Shown here piece by piece: positions 51,130 through 61,179 of a stretch of 64,000 nucleotides of DNA. Below the pieces are notes generated by a model, which was not told where the DNA came from, searched no databases, and saw nothing but the letters and a program-made list of their open reading frames with translations. Source of the DNA: Crocinitomicaceae bacterium (GTDB lineage Bacteria > Bacteroidota > Bacteroidia > Flavobacteriales_D > Parvicellaceae). The position numbers and the translations under genes were made by a program. The stretch lies in the NCBI GenBank assembly GCA_002723085.1, contig PBNK01000035.1, positions 1-64,000 of the forward strand. Direction: 5' to 3'. The stretch's first letter is position 1, and each line of letters opens with the position of its first letter.

Positions 51130-52056
51130 ATGAATCAAATATGTAACCATATTTTAATGATTGAACCTGCTGCATTTAAATTCAATTCTGAAACAGCTAC
51201 AAATAATTTTTATCAAAACAATAAGTTAAGTGAGTCAGGGTCTCAACAACTTGCACTACAAGAGTTTAGTGATTTTATTGAAAAACTAAAAGGCAAAGGC
51301 ATATCAACAACAGTTATCAAAGACACTAAAATTCCAATCAAACCGGATGCAATTTTCCCTAACAATTGGATTTCTTTTCATGAGAATGGTGTTGTAATCC
51401 TATTCCCAATGTGGGCAGAAAATAGACGTCAAGAAAGAAGATTAGATTTGTTAAGTAGGCTCAAAAAAGAACACAATTTTAAAATTAAAAAACAATTGGA
51501 TTTTTCTTTATATGAAAAAGAAAATAAATTTTTAGAGGGAACAGGAAGTATGGTGTTAGACAGAAAAAACAAGTTGTGTTACGCAGCTATCTCTTTAAGA
51601 ACTCATGAAGAGTTGGTCCAAAAATTCTGTGACAAAATGAATTATTCTGCCATCCTTTTTTCTGCCAACCAGACCATTAAAGGGAGAAGGGTTCCCATCT
51701 ATCATACTAACGTAATGATGACCATTGCGGATAAATATGCCATTATTTGCCTTGACACAATTGACGATACTAATGAAAAAGAAGAAGTACTTAAAGCCCT
51801 AAAAAAAACCAATAAAGAAATTATTGAAATTACACCGGCCCAAAAAAATTGTTTTGCTGGAAACTCATTGCAGGTAATGGGAAATAATTCCGTCTATTTA
51901 ATTATGTCAAGTAATGCCTTCCATTCTTTAAGCTCAAAGCAAGTTGCTAAAATAGAAAACTTTAATCCTATTCTTCATAGCGACTTAACTACCATTGAAA
52001 ACATAGGTGGGGGAAGCGCAAGATGCATGATGGCAGAAGTTTTTCTGCCAAAATAA
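51130..52056 (+). CDS. ctlX: CtlX-like citrulline hydrolase (arginine deiminase-related)
   Basis: A 308-residue member of the pentein (amidinotransferase/deiminase) fold. The family landmarks are FPNNWISFH, EGTGSMVLDR, YHTNVMMTI, CFAGNSLQVM and the catalytic cysteine C299 in GGGSARCMMAE. In Francisella, the CtlX family releases ammonia from citrulline to give ornithine. An arginine deiminase-like reaction is an alternative. No arginine genes are adjacent. It converges on pheS with a three-base gap. Confidence 0.85.
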   Translation: MNQICNHILMIEPAAFKFNSETATNNFYQNNKLSESGSQQLALQEFSDFIEKLKGKGISTTVIKDTKIPIKPDAIFPNNWISFHENGVVILFPMWAENRRQERRLDLLSRLKKEHNFKIKKQLDFSLYEKENKFLEGTGSMVLDRKNKLCYAAISLRTHEELVQKFCDKMNYSAILFSANQTIKGRRVPIYHTNVMMTIADKYAIICLDTIDDTNEKEEVLKALKKTNKEIIEITPAQKNCFAGNSLQVMGNNSVYLIMSSNAFHSLSSKQVAKIENFNPILHSDLTTIENIGGGSARCMMAEVFLPK

Positions 52057-52059
52057 TCA

Positions 52060-53073
52060 CTAAAGTTCTGACTTAAATTGTTTTAAAAACCTTAGATCGT
52101 TTTCAGAATACAACCTTAAATCATTAACCTGGTATTTCAATTGAGCAATTCTTTCTATCCCCATTCCAAAAGCATATCCAGAATAAACCTTTGGATCAAT
52201 TTTACAGTTTTCTAAAACATTAGGATCAACCATTCCACAACCCATAATTTCCAACCAACCAGAATATTTACAAACATTACATCCTTTTCCACCACAAATA
52301 GAGCAAGAAACATCCAATTCAGCTGAGGGCTCAGTGAATGGGAAATAAGATGGCCTAAGTCTAATTTTAGTTTCTTCTCCAAACAGTGCTTTTGTAAAAT
52401 AAAGTAGTGTTTGCTTTAAGTCTGCAAATGAAACGTCTTTATCGATATAAAGCCCTTCAACCTGATGGAAGAAGCAATGAGCTCTGGCAGAAATCGCTTC
52501 ATTTCTATACACTCTGCCAGGTGATATGGTTCTAATGGGCGGCTTTTCATTTTCCATAACTCTAACTTGAACAGAAGAGGTGTGTGTTCTTAAAGCCATT
52601 TCTTTATTAATGAAAAAAGTGTCCTGCATATCTCTTGCAGGATGTTCTTCAGGAAAATTAAGTGCTGTGAAATTATGCCAATCGTCTTCAATTTCTGGGC
52701 CTTCAGAAACCGTAAAACCAATTTGGGCAAAAATTTCAATGATTTGCTCTTTCACAATAGAAATGGGGTGTCTGGAACCTAAGACCGTTGGCTGAGCAGT
52801 CATACTAAAATCGATAGTTGATTTAGTTGCCTTATTTGAACCTGAGTTAGATTTTAACTCTTCTATCTTACTTGAAGCTAAATTCTTAAGAAGGTTCAAT
52901 TGTTTTCCAAACTCTTTTTTTTCATCTAAAGGCACATTTCTAAACTGTGTAAAAAGATTTGTTATGCTGCCTTTTTTACCTAATAGTGAAATTCTAAACT
53001 GTTCTATTTCATTGCTGTCGCTCGAATTAAAATTAACAATCTGATCTTTTATAGTACTTATTTTATCGAACAT
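52060..53073 (-). CDS. pheS: Phenylalanine--tRNA ligase subunit alpha
   Basis: The catalytic subunit of PheRS, 337 residues. It has an N-terminal helical tRNA-binding arm, the motif 1 region SEGPEIEDDWHNF, LRTHTSSVQVR, the motif 2 RNEAISARAHCFFHQ, and the GYAFGMGIERIAQLKY motif 3 end. A cysteine-rich stretch (CSICGGKGC) suits the zinc-like insertion of this type. The beta subunit gene (pheT) is not in the window. It lies 7 bases after the cyclophilin gene on the same strand. Confidence 0.96.
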   Translation of the reverse strand: MFDKISTIKDQIVNFNSSDSNEIEQFRISLLGKKGSITNLFTQFRNVPLDEKKEFGKQLNLLKNLASSKIEELKSNSGSNKATKSTIDFSMTAQPTVLGSRHPISIVKEQIIEIFAQIGFTVSEGPEIEDDWHNFTALNFPEEHPARDMQDTFFINKEMALRTHTSSVQVRVMENEKPPIRTISPGRVYRNEAISARAHCFFHQVEGLYIDKDVSFADLKQTLLYFTKALFGEETKIRLRPSYFPFTEPSAELDVSCSICGGKGCNVCKYSGWLEIMGCGMVDPNVLENCKIDPKVYSGYAFGMGIERIAQLKYQVNDLRLYSENDLRFLKQFKSEL

Positions 53074-53080
53074 ATCTTAT

Positions 53081-53800
53081 TTACTTCATTATGGTAACTG
53101 AAAGTATTGTTACTGGCTCTGATGGCTTATTACCTCTTTCTGTCTTAACATCACATATGGCATCTATTACTTCAATGCCTTGAATAACTTCACCAAATAC
53201 TGTATAGCCATTATCTAAAAAAGGGGTTCCTCCTATTTGTTGATATACCTTTTTAGCTGTATCCGAAAAAGTAAATTGTTCTTGTTGGTGTTGGTAATGG
53301 GGGGCTTTTTGATTGATCTGATTTTCCATTTGAGACAATTGATTTAAATCATATTTTCTTCCCTGAACAATATAGAATTGACTGCCGCTAGATTTCTTTT
53401 CTGGATTCACATTATCCCCCATTCTTGCTGCAGCTAAAGCGCCTTTTTTATGAAATAAATTAGGTATGATTTCAGCAGGGATTGTTTCTCCTTCACTATT
53501 CTGTCCCAACTGCCCAGCAAAGCTCTTGTCTCTAGATTTTGGGTCTCCAGCCTGAGCCATAAATCCTTTAATTACTCTATGAAAAGTAATTCCATTATAA
53601 AACTTTTCATTAACTAATTTTATAAAGTTATCTCTATGTAATGGAGTTTCATTATATAATTTTAATGTTATTGAACCCTTTGATGTTTCCATCAGGATAT
53701 GAGTTTCTTTAGATTGCTTTTTATTGTTTTTTAAAATCACACAACCATTGGTTATTAGTGTTAATAAAACAAGAATTGCAATTATATAGTTTTTAAACAT
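53081..53800 (-). CDS. Lipoprotein cyclophilin-type peptidylprolyl isomerase
   Basis: A 239-residue lipoprotein (signal ending LTLITNGCVILK) with a cyclophilin domain. ITFHRVIKGFMAQAGDP and GSQFYIVQ are the core catalytic motifs, with FGEVIQGIEVID at the end. An insertion of about 45 residues before FTFSDTAKK is typical of Bacteroidetes forms. It should catalyse proline isomerisation in exported proteins, at the outer membrane. It is the first gene of a pair with pheS. Confidence 0.92.
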   Translation of the reverse strand: MFKNYIIAILVLLTLITNGCVILKNNKKQSKETHILMETSKGSITLKLYNETPLHRDNFIKLVNEKFYNGITFHRVIKGFMAQAGDPKSRDKSFAGQLGQNSEGETIPAEIIPNLFHKKGALAAARMGDNVNPEKKSSGSQFYIVQGRKYDLNQLSQMENQINQKAPHYQHQQEQFTFSDTAKKVYQQIGGTPFLDNGYTVFGEVIQGIEVIDAICDVKTERGNKPSEPVTILSVTIMK

Positions 53801-53867
53801 TTATGATAATGTATTTTTTTTTACCTTGCAAATTAAGTAAATAGTAAAATATTATTCTATCATATTT

Positions 53868-54236
53868 ATGAAAATCCGACTTTTTAACCAAAATATACTT
53901 TCAGCTGGCTTAATTATAGGACTATTAATGGGGCTAAATTCTTGTTATAAAACTGAAAACACAACTGCTGTTATTCATGTATTAGATAGTTCAACTAATT
54001 CTGCTGTTTCTGGGGCTCAAGTAGAACTTCTATATATAGCTGGTGACCCTAATTCTACTAGTATTCATGAAACACAAACTACAAACAATAGTGGAGATGC
54101 CTTTTTTGACTTTACTGAACAATATAAGGCAGGTCAAGCTGGGTTTGCTGTCTTGGACATAAGAGTAAATGGGACTTATAAAGGAATAATTGAAATAAAT
54201 GAAATGGTAGCTAATGAAGAGACTGTTTATTTGTAA
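53868..54236 (+). CDS. Small lipoprotein with an Ig/carboxypeptidase-regulatory-like domain
   Basis: A 122-residue lipoprotein (signal ending LLMGLNSCYKTE). The mature part is one beta-sandwich of the carboxypeptidase-regulatory type: AVIHVLDSSTNSAVSGAQVEL, typical of a small fibronectin or SpaA-like fold, then TTNNSGDAFFDF. Such domains serve adhesion or packing. It lies in a divergent position to the cyclophilin gene and directly abuts the convergent hypothetical gene. Confidence 0.7.
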   Translation: MKIRLFNQNILSAGLIIGLLMGLNSCYKTENTTAVIHVLDSSTNSAVSGAQVELLYIAGDPNSTSIHETQTTNNSGDAFFDFTEQYKAGQAGFAVLDIRVNGTYKGIIEINEMVANEETVYL

Positions 54237-54566
54237 TTAAGCTTCATAATATTCAACAATAGCTTCTTTAATAATTTCTTCCTGTTCATCAGCGTCTAAT
54301 TTGGGGAACTTTTTCACTGTATCAAAATGAATCCACCCGTCCTGATCCCTTCCAATAGGTTTATAATAACCTTGAGGAGTAAAAATGACACATAAGCCAA
54401 TATGCATTACTTCAACTTTTTGATCTTTAGTCAATTTATTGAATTCTATATTAAGTTCTTGAAGCCCAATAACAAATAAAATACTATTGATTTCTGGGGT
54501 TTCGCCAATTTTTTCTCCTAATTTTTTTTGAAGAGCTCTCCATTGCTTCTCTAGTTCAAAGTTCAT
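54237..54566 (-). CDS. Conserved hypothetical protein
   Basis: A 109-residue cytoplasmic protein without a signal peptide. WRALQKKLGEKIGETP opens a helical part, followed by VMHIGLCVIFTPQGYYKP, GRDQDGWIHFDT and an acidic C-terminal helix. The length and these segments recur in Flavobacteriales, but no function or family name is known to me. It shares no intergenic gap with the convergent lipoprotein gene, and lies 160 bases from the divergent enoyl-CoA hydratase gene. Confidence 0.65.
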   Translation of the reverse strand: MNFELEKQWRALQKKLGEKIGETPEINSILFVIGLQELNIEFNKLTKDQKVEVMHIGLCVIFTPQGYYKPIGRDQDGWIHFDTVKKFPKLDADEQEEIIKEAIVEYYEA

Positions 54567-54726
54567 GTTATTAATGATTATTTATTCTTTAAAAATAATG
54601 GGGTTATTATTAATTCTTGTTTAATGAACTAAATATTCAATCTAATGACTATTCTTAAATATTAAATTAATAAAATTCAATAAAAATTACCTGAAAAAAT
54701 TAATTTTATCTTTTAAAATCTTAATT

Positions 54727-55500
54727 ATGGAATTTCAAAACATATTAATTGATGTTAAAGATGGATTAGCAACAATTATCATCAATAGGCCTAAGCAGCT
54801 AAATGCACTAAATAAAGCAACAATAAAAGATTTAAATAAAGGACTACTTACTTTAAAAGAAGACAATAACGTAAGATGTATAATCCTTACTGGCTCAGGT
54901 GAAAAAGCTTTTGTTGCAGGAGCTGATATAAAAGAGTTTGCTCATTTTGGCATTGAAGAAGGAAAAAAATTAGCCCAAATTGGTCAAGAAAAACTATTTA
55001 ATTTAATTGAAACCTTCCCTAAGCCTGTCATTGCTGCCATTAATGGTTTTGCACTAGGAGGAGGCTTAGAACTTGCCATGTCTTGTCACTTCAGAGTTGC
55101 ATCAGAAAATGCTAAAATGGGCCTTCCTGAGGTTAGCTTAGGGGTTATTCCAGGATATGGAGGCACACAAAGACTCCCACAATTAATTGGGAAAGGTAAA
55201 GCTATGGAGTTAATTACTACAGCAAAAATGATTAATGCAGAAGAGGCGTTGCAATATCACTTGGTTAACTACGTTGTTAGTATAGAAGATCTTTTATTGA
55301 CTTGTAAAAAAATCGCTACAGCAACATTAAATAATTCGCCTAAAGCAATTACAGCCGCAATTAATGCCGTTAATGCTGGATTTGACAATTCAATTAATGG
55401 ATTTGATAAAGAAATTGAAGAATTTGGAAATTGTTTTGGAAACGATGAATTTAAAGAAGGAACATCAGCTTTTATGGAAAAAAGAAAACCAAATTATTAA
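54727..55500 (+). CDS. Enoyl-CoA hydratase/isomerase family protein (crotonase-like)
   Basis: The 257-residue crotonase-fold enzyme has AGADIKEFAHFG (oxyanion-hole loop), NGFALGGGLELAMSC, and LPEVSLGVIPGYGGTQRLP with the catalytic glutamates in ELAMS and PEVSLG. This suggests 3-hydroxyacyl-CoA dehydratase activity, such as the crotonyl-CoA step. It starts a tightly packed operon with a flippase, dut and others, which does not suggest a lipid-only role. Confidence 0.92.
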   Translation: MEFQNILIDVKDGLATIIINRPKQLNALNKATIKDLNKGLLTLKEDNNVRCIILTGSGEKAFVAGADIKEFAHFGIEEGKKLAQIGQEKLFNLIETFPKPVIAAINGFALGGGLELAMSCHFRVASENAKMGLPEVSLGVIPGYGGTQRLPQLIGKGKAMELITTAKMINAEEALQYHLVNYVVSIEDLLLTCKKIATATLNNSPKAITAAINAVNAGFDNSINGFDKEIEEFGNCFGNDEFKEGTSAFMEKRKPNY

Positions 55501-57018
55501 TTGAGCAACATAAAAAAACTCATAGGTCAGACAGCTATTTATGGCTCAAGTAGCATTATTGGAAGATTTCTAAATTTTCTACTTACCCCTTTATATGTAA
55601 TTCAGTTTTCCAATGAGCAGTATGGGATAATTACTGAAATGTATGCCTATGTTGCTTTTTTAGTTGTGCTATTAACTTATGGAATGGAAACGGCTTTATT
55701 TCGTTTTTCAACCACAAACAAATATGATTATCATAAAATATACAGCAATACATTATTTTCCCTTATTACCACCTCTTCTTTTTTTATTATTCTAGTTAGT
55801 CTTTTTTCTCAAGATATTGCTAACCTGTTGAAATACCCTGATCATTCCGAATACATTATATGGTTTGGAATGATTGTTGGTTTAGATGCTATTTCTGCAA
55901 TTCCTTTGGCGCAACTAAGATTGAAAGAAAAAGCTAAAAAATTTGCCTTAATTAACTTTTTAAATGTTGGTGTTAACATTGGTCTAAATTTATTTTTTAT
56001 TCTTTATTGTAAAGAAAATTTTGAATCTGGAAACAATAACTGGGTAATAGACACCTTTTATAACGATGAAATTGGAGTTGGATATGTATTTATTTCAAAT
56101 CTGATTTCAAGCATTATAAAGTTTGTCCTACTAAGTTCAGAAATGAATTTTAAAGGAAGTTTTGATTTTTCTGTCATTAAAGCTATGCTAAAATATGCTG
56201 CCCCAATGCTTTTTGTTGGGCTTGCTTATGTAATAAATGAAACCTTAGACAGGGCTATGTTAAAAGAAATACTCTATCAGCAATACTTAGACGATGGGGC
56301 TAATTCAAAACAGGCATTAGAATTAGCTCAAGCTAAAAATGGAATCTATGGAGCAAATTATAAAATTACAATGATTGTAAGCATGTTTATTCAAGCATTT
56401 AGATATGCTTCAGAACCTTTCTTTTTCAAAGATGGAACTAACAAATCTTCTAAAGAAACCTTGGCTAAGGTGATGAATTATTTTATAATTGTATTGGTTC
56501 TCATTTTTTTAATCATTACCCTTTATTTACATCTTTTTAAATACTTTATAAACAACCCTGATTACTGGGAGGGGTTAACTGTTGTTCCCATACTGTTAGG
56601 GGCTAATATTTTTCTTGGCATATATACAAGTTTATCTATTTGGTATAAACTATCTGATAAAACAAAATTTGGAGCATATATTTCAAGTGCAGGTGTAATT
56701 ATAACTCTCTTTATAAATTTTTTATTTATCCCTAACTATGGTTATTTGGCATCAGCTTTTGCGACATTAGCCTGTTATGGATCAATGATGATTCTTAGTT
56801 ATATATTAGGTCAAAAACATTATACAGTTCCATATAACCTTTGGAAATTTTTATTATACATTAGTGCTGGGCTATTAATTTATGGAATTAGTATCCCTTT
56901 TAATTCAGCAAAGGAACTATCTTGGATACAATATGGATATCATACCTTGCTGATTTTTAGCTTCATTATTTTGGTTATTGTTATTGAAAAGCCATTTAAA
57001 AAAAGAATGTTAGATTAA
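55501..57018 (+). CDS. Oligosaccharide flippase family protein (Wzx/MATE-like)
   Basis: A 505-residue membrane protein with about 14 transmembrane helices of the MOP (MATE/Wzx) superfamily, containing the [19 protein letters not shown] start and a central helix with conserved [20 protein letters not shown] surface-polysaccharide or lipid-linked precursor flippase is inferred. The TTG start abuts the stop of the enoyl-CoA hydratase gene with no gap. No glycosyltransferase genes adjoin it, so a conserved Bacteroidetes housekeeping role is plausible. Confidence 0.88.
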   Translation: MSNIKKLIGQTAIYGSSSIIGRFLNFLLTPLYVIQFSNEQYGIITEMYAYVAFLVVLLTYGMETALFRFSTTNKYDYHKIYSNTLFSLITTSSFFIILVSLFSQDIANLLKYPDHSEYIIWFGMIVGLDAISAIPLAQLRLKEKAKKFALINFLNVGVNIGLNLFFILYCKENFESGNNNWVIDTFYNDEIGVGYVFISNLISSIIKFVLLSSEMNFKGSFDFSVIKAMLKYAAPMLFVGLAYVINETLDRAMLKEILYQQYLDDGANSKQALELAQAKNGIYGANYKITMIVSMFIQAFRYASEPFFFKDGTNKSSKETLAKVMNYFIIVLVLIFLIITLYLHLFKYFINNPDYWEGLTVVPILLGANIFLGIYTSLSIWYKLSDKTKFGAYISSAGVIITLFINFLFIPNYGYLASAFATLACYGSMMILSYILGQKHYTVPYNLWKFLLYISAGLLIYGISIPFNSAKELSWIQYGYHTLLIFSFIILVIVIEKPFKKRMLD

Positions 57019-57022
57019 CCCC

Positions 57023-57466
57023 ATGGAGAAAATTAATATAAATATTATAAACTCATCAGGACATCAAAATCCTAAATTAGAGACACTTGGTTCAGCTGGT
57101 GCCGACCTGAGAGCTTTTATAGATGAATCTATTACATTAAAACCTTTTGAGAGACGATTAATTCCAACTGGAATTAAAATAGAACTTCCTATTGGCTATG
57201 AAGCTCAAATAAGGTCCAGAAGTGGCTTAGCCTATAAAAATGGAATATCTGTTCTTAATTCTCCTGGAACAATTGATTCTGACTATAGAGGAGATATTGG
57301 TGTTATATTAATTAACCTTTCTAAAGAAAACTTTGTCATTAATAATGGAGATAGGATAGCACAAATGGTTATTGCTAAACATGAATATCCTGTATTTATA
57401 GAGTCCACTGAACTAAGCATTAGTGAAAGAGGGGATCGTGGATTTGGAAGCACTGGGAAAAAATAA
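57023..57466 (+). CDS. dut: dUTP diphosphatase
   Basis: The trimeric dUTPase, 147 residues. It keeps uracil out of DNA by hydrolysing dUTP. All five motifs are visible: GSAGADLRA (1), IRSRSGLA (2), [12 protein letters not shown] (3), [10 protein letters not shown] (4) and [11 protein letters not shown] (5). It lies four bases after the flippase gene. The flippase-dut-TPR-DUF4292-EnvC order is conserved in Flavobacteriia. Confidence 0.97.
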   Translation: MEKININIINSSGHQNPKLETLGSAGADLRAFIDESITLKPFERRLIPTGIKIELPIGYEAQIRSRSGLAYKNGISVLNSPGTIDSDYRGDIGVILINLSKENFVINNGDRIAQMVIAKHEYPVFIESTELSISERGDRGFGSTGKK

Positions 57467-57475
57467 ACTTTCAAT

Positions 57476-59188
57476 TTGATTTATTCTAGGTTAATACTTG
57501 TCTTTCTTATTTCAATAGGAAGTTTTATTTCTAATGAGGCTTTATCACAATCAAAAAAACGCACAACTTTTGATGAGGCTAAATTTTCATCCTTATTAAT
57601 TCAAGGTGTTACAGCTAAAATAAGTGGTGATTTTTATTTAGCCGACTCTCTTTTAAATGCTTGTATTAAAATAAACCCTAATGACCCTGTAAGCTACTTT
57701 GAGTTGTCTGGAATCTTATTAGAAAAAGGAGATGAATATGAAGCCATTAACATGGCTCAAAAAGCTGTTGAGATTGAGCCTAATAAAGAATGGTATTTAA
57801 CGAATCTGGCAATCATATATCAAAACATAAAAAATTTTAAAAGCGCTAGTATATGTTTTGAAAAATTATGTAAAACTCATCCTAATAAAATTGAATATTT
57901 ATTTTCATTGGCTGAATGCTATATGCAAGATAAAAATTATAAAAAAGCAATTAAATGCTTGGATAAAATTGAATCTATAAATGGATTAAGTCAAGATCTA
58001 AGTCTTCAAAAACATCAAATTTTTATATATCTAAGGAAGAAGAAAAAAGCACTTAATGAACTAAAAAAACTTGTTGAAAAAAAACCTGAAGACATTAGAA
58101 ATTATGGACTTCTTGGAGAATATTATCAATCTATTGGTCGAAAAAAAGATGCTTTTGAAGTTTTTCAAAAAATGGTGGCTATTGATTCATCAAATGGTTT
58201 AGTTAGGCTTTCTTTATTTCAATATTATTATAGAATTGGGAAACATGAAAAAGCAGTAAATGAATTATTATCTGTTATGGATTCATATGATGTTGAGGAA
58301 AACATCAAACTTGAAATATTGCTTCAAATATCATATGAGAAAAATAGTCTTTTTACAATTTCAGAACTGGAAAATTTATTAAAGAAGTTCTTATTGCTTC
58401 ACAAAAAAAATAGTGCTGCTTTTTTATTATTTGCAGATATAAAGTTTTTACAAAACAAAAATGATTCTGCTGCGATTTTTTTAAGAAAATCATTATCTAT
58501 AAATCCAATGCCTTTTGAAGTATGGTCACAATTGCTTACATCAGAATTGTCTTCAAAAAAATTTTTAATCACAATTGAAGATGCTAAAAAAGCAATAACT
58601 CATCACCCAAATCAACCTCTTAGCTATTTAGTTTTAGGGGTTGCCCAATCATCAATAAATAAATATGAATTAGCACTTAAGAACCTAAAAAGCGGCATTT
58701 CCTTAGTAGTTGATGACTCTTTACTTTTAAGTGATTATGAACACCATATTGGAAATGCCTACTATAAATTAGGGGAAATAGAAAATTCGTTTATTTATTT
58801 TGAAAAGGCTGTAAAACACAATCCTAATAACCCTATTTTATTAAATAATTACAGTTATTATATGGCAGAACAAGAAGCAGATTTAGATTTGGCTGAAGAC
58901 CTTATTTTAAAAGCACTGGAATACTTCCCTAATAATTCTACTTTTTTAGATACTTATGGTTGGGTATTATTTAAAAAAGAAGACTTTTTAAAAGCTGAAA
59001 TATATATAAATAAAGCAATTAATAAAGCTCTTGAAGATAATGGCGCTCTTTTAGAACATTACGGTGATGTGTTGTTCAAACTAGGCCAAAAAGAAGAAGC
59101 AATTATTTTTTGGAAAAAAGCACAGAAAATGAAAGGAGTTTCAAAAAAAATAGAAACTAAAATCAATGAAGAAAAATATATTAAATAA
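57476..59188 (+). CDS. Tetratricopeptide-repeat protein, exported
   Basis: A 570-residue protein with a signal sequence (LILVFLISIGSFISNEALSQ) and at least eight TPR motifs, such as AINMAQKAVEIEPNKEW, KNYKKAIKCLDKIES, NSFIYFEKAVKHNPNNP and AEIYINKAINKALEDNG, forming a long superhelix. It is likely periplasmic and scaffolds other envelope proteins. The start is TTG at 57476, 9 bases after dut, and the end overlaps the next gene by 23 bases. No catalytic residues are expected. Confidence 0.85.
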   Translation: MIYSRLILVFLISIGSFISNEALSQSKKRTTFDEAKFSSLLIQGVTAKISGDFYLADSLLNACIKINPNDPVSYFELSGILLEKGDEYEAINMAQKAVEIEPNKEWYLTNLAIIYQNIKNFKSASICFEKLCKTHPNKIEYLFSLAECYMQDKNYKKAIKCLDKIESINGLSQDLSLQKHQIFIYLRKKKKALNELKKLVEKKPEDIRNYGLLGEYYQSIGRKKDAFEVFQKMVAIDSSNGLVRLSLFQYYYRIGKHEKAVNELLSVMDSYDVEENIKLEILLQISYEKNSLFTISELENLLKKFLLLHKKNSAAFLLFADIKFLQNKNDSAAIFLRKSLSINPMPFEVWSQLLTSELSSKKFLITIEDAKKAITHHPNQPLSYLVLGVAQSSINKYELALKNLKSGISLVVDDSLLLSDYEHHIGNAYYKLGEIENSFIYFEKAVKHNPNNPILLNNYSYYMAEQEADLDLAEDLILKALEYFPNNSTFLDTYGWVLFKKEDFLKAEIYINKAINKALEDNGALLEHYGDVLFKLGQKEEAIIFWKKAQKMKGVSKKIETKINEEKYIK

Positions 59189-59972
59189 TATTTTATTAAA
59201 CACTTTTTTTATTTGTTGTTTATACTCAAGTTGTAGCATTTTAAAGCATAAACCAAATGGAATTGAGAAAATAAAACCAATAAGCTATAAAAAGCTTATT
59301 AAAAATATTAATGATAATAATTTTAAGTTTGATTGGCTTAAAATGAAGGGCAATGTAAGCATTGGATTTAAAGGGGAAAATCAAAACATAAAAGGGAATT
59401 TCAGAATTAGAAATGATAGTATCATTTGGGTGAATTTTTCCAAATCAAGTGTTCAGATATTAACGGGACTTATTGGAAAAGATTCTATAAAATCTCTTAT
59501 AAAGTATCCTGAAAAAAAATACTTTTCTGGTACTTTTAATGAATTAGAAAAAATGATTGGGGCAAAATTATCTTATAATTTAATTGAAAACCTATTTACG
59601 GGGAAGTTCATTGAGCTTAAAAACAATAAGAAAACCAACGTCAAAATAAAAAATAATAAATACTACTTTAGTTTAGAAAATAAAGACGGTTATAATAATT
59701 ATAATTCAGAATATTGGATTAGCCCTAACCTTTTTAAATGTGACAGCATTTCACTTTATACTAAAAATAATGAGTCTAATATAAATATCTCCTATAGCGA
59801 ATGGCATAATATGAACAGTCAATATTTTCCTATGAAAGTGAATTTTAATTTCACAAGCAATAGCGATACCATTAGATTGGAATTAAAATTTAAAGAGCCA
59901 TTAAAAATAAATGAGAAACAACGTTTCCCATTTAAAATTACAGAGAAATATACACCTTTGACATTTAAATGA
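59166..59972 (+). CDS. DUF4292 family lipoprotein (LolA-like)
   Basis: A 268-residue lipoprotein with signal NILLNTFFICCLYSSCSIL. The mature protein has the LolA/LolB-like antiparallel barrel pattern expected of DUF4292: long curved strands such as MKGNVSIGFKGENQNIKGNF and VKLNFNFTSN-like segments. In Flavobacteriia it is part of the flippase-dut-TPR-EnvC run. A role in lipoprotein or lipid transfer is inferred from the fold only. The ATG lies inside the TPR gene and the stop overlaps the EnvC gene (ATGA). Confidence 0.8.
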   Translation: MKKNILNNILLNTFFICCLYSSCSILKHKPNGIEKIKPISYKKLIKNINDNNFKFDWLKMKGNVSIGFKGENQNIKGNFRIRNDSIIWVNFSKSSVQILTGLIGKDSIKSLIKYPEKKYFSGTFNELEKMIGAKLSYNLIENLFTGKFIELKNNKKTNVKIKNNKYYFSLENKDGYNNYNSEYWISPNLFKCDSISLYTKNNESNINISYSEWHNMNSQYFPMKVNFNFTSNSDTIRLELKFKEPLKINEKQRFPFKITEKYTPLTFK

Positions 59973-61177
59973 TAAAGTCAAAATACATATTACTTTTATT
60001 TATCATTACCATTTCAACTAGTTTTTTTAGTCAAAAGAAAAGTGACCAACTAAAAAATCAAGAAAAAAAATTAATAAAAAAAATAGAAAATACTAAACTT
60101 CTAATTAAACAAACGAAAAATTCTGAAAAAGTCACGTTATCAGATATTGGGATTATAAATCATCAAATAAATTATAGAGAAAAACTAATTTCAAATTATA
60201 ATTTTCAAATTAGAAAATTTGATGAAAATATTCATGAAATCAATAGGCAAATTATTTCTTTAGAAAACACTATTGGAGTTTTAAAAGAGGAATATAAAAA
60301 AATGCTGATGTATGCGTATAAAAATAGAAATCCAAATTATAAATACTTATATATTATATCCTCATCAAATTTTTCTGAAGCTTTTCACAGAATGAAATAC
60401 ATTGAACATTACGCGGATTATAGACAAAAACAAATTGACCGAATTTTAAAAAGTCAACAAGATTTAGCTATCGAAAAAAATTTACTTAATGCTGAAATTG
60501 AAAAAAAATCTTCCTTAATAGCTATAAAAAAAGACGAAAAAGAAAACTATTTAAAAGACAAGAAAAATCAAGAAACATCATTAAAGAAATTAATAGAAAA
60601 TAAAGATTTATTAGTTAAACAGCTTAATGAACAATCTAAAAAAAGAAAAACAATTTCTATTGCTGTACGAAAAGCTATTGAGGAAGAAGTTAGATCTAAA
60701 ATAAAGAAAAATAAAACTGAAAGTTTTTCATTAACTCCTGAAGGAATGGAGCTTTCTAAAAGTTTTAACAATAATAAAGGTCGTCTTTGTTGGCCTGTTG
60801 AAAGAGGAGAAATTAGTAGCAAATATGGAAAACATCAACATCATCTTGTAAATACAGCCACAGTTGAAAACAACGGTATAGATATTATTACTACAAAAAA
60901 TGCTAATGTTAGGGCTATTTTTGGAGGCAAAGTAACCAGTGTGTTAATTATTCCAGGAGCTGGTAAAGTGGTAATGATTAGTCATGGAGAATATCGTACG
61001 GTGTACGCTAATCTGCAAGAAGTTTTTATAAAAAAAGGAGATATTTTAAGTGCAAAACAAAATATAGGTAAGCTTTTAATTAATGATGATGGGGTTTCTG
61101 AATCTCACCTTGAAATTTGGAAAATTTCAAGTAACGGAATGAATACGGTAAATCCAACATTATGGTTAAGTAAATAA
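59969..61177 (+). CDS. EnvC-like murein hydrolase activator with degenerate M23 domain
   Basis: A 402-residue exported protein: signal peptide (LLLFIITISTSFFSQ), two long coiled coils (about 20-115 and 140-250) and a C-terminal LytM/M23 domain (about 275-400). The zinc ligands of active M23 enzymes are not intact: NNGIDI has no His before the Asp-bearing motif, and the expected H-x-H is replaced in ESHLEIW. Such degenerate domains activate cell-wall amidases during division, as in E. coli EnvC. It ends the operon, two bases before the convergent HIRAN gene. Confidence 0.88.
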   Translation: MIKSKYILLLFIITISTSFFSQKKSDQLKNQEKKLIKKIENTKLLIKQTKNSEKVTLSDIGIINHQINYREKLISNYNFQIRKFDENIHEINRQIISLENTIGVLKEEYKKMLMYAYKNRNPNYKYLYIISSSNFSEAFHRMKYIEHYADYRQKQIDRILKSQQDLAIEKNLLNAEIEKKSSLIAIKKDEKENYLKDKKNQETSLKKLIENKDLLVKQLNEQSKKRKTISIAVRKAIEEEVRSKIKKNKTESFSLTPEGMELSKSFNNNKGRLCWPVERGEISSKYGKHQHHLVNTATVENNGIDIITTKNANVRAIFGGKVTSVLIIPGAGKVVMISHGEYRTVYANLQEVFIKKGDILSAKQNIGKLLINDDGVSESHLEIWKISSNGMNTVNPTLWLSK

Positions 61178-61179
61178 CT

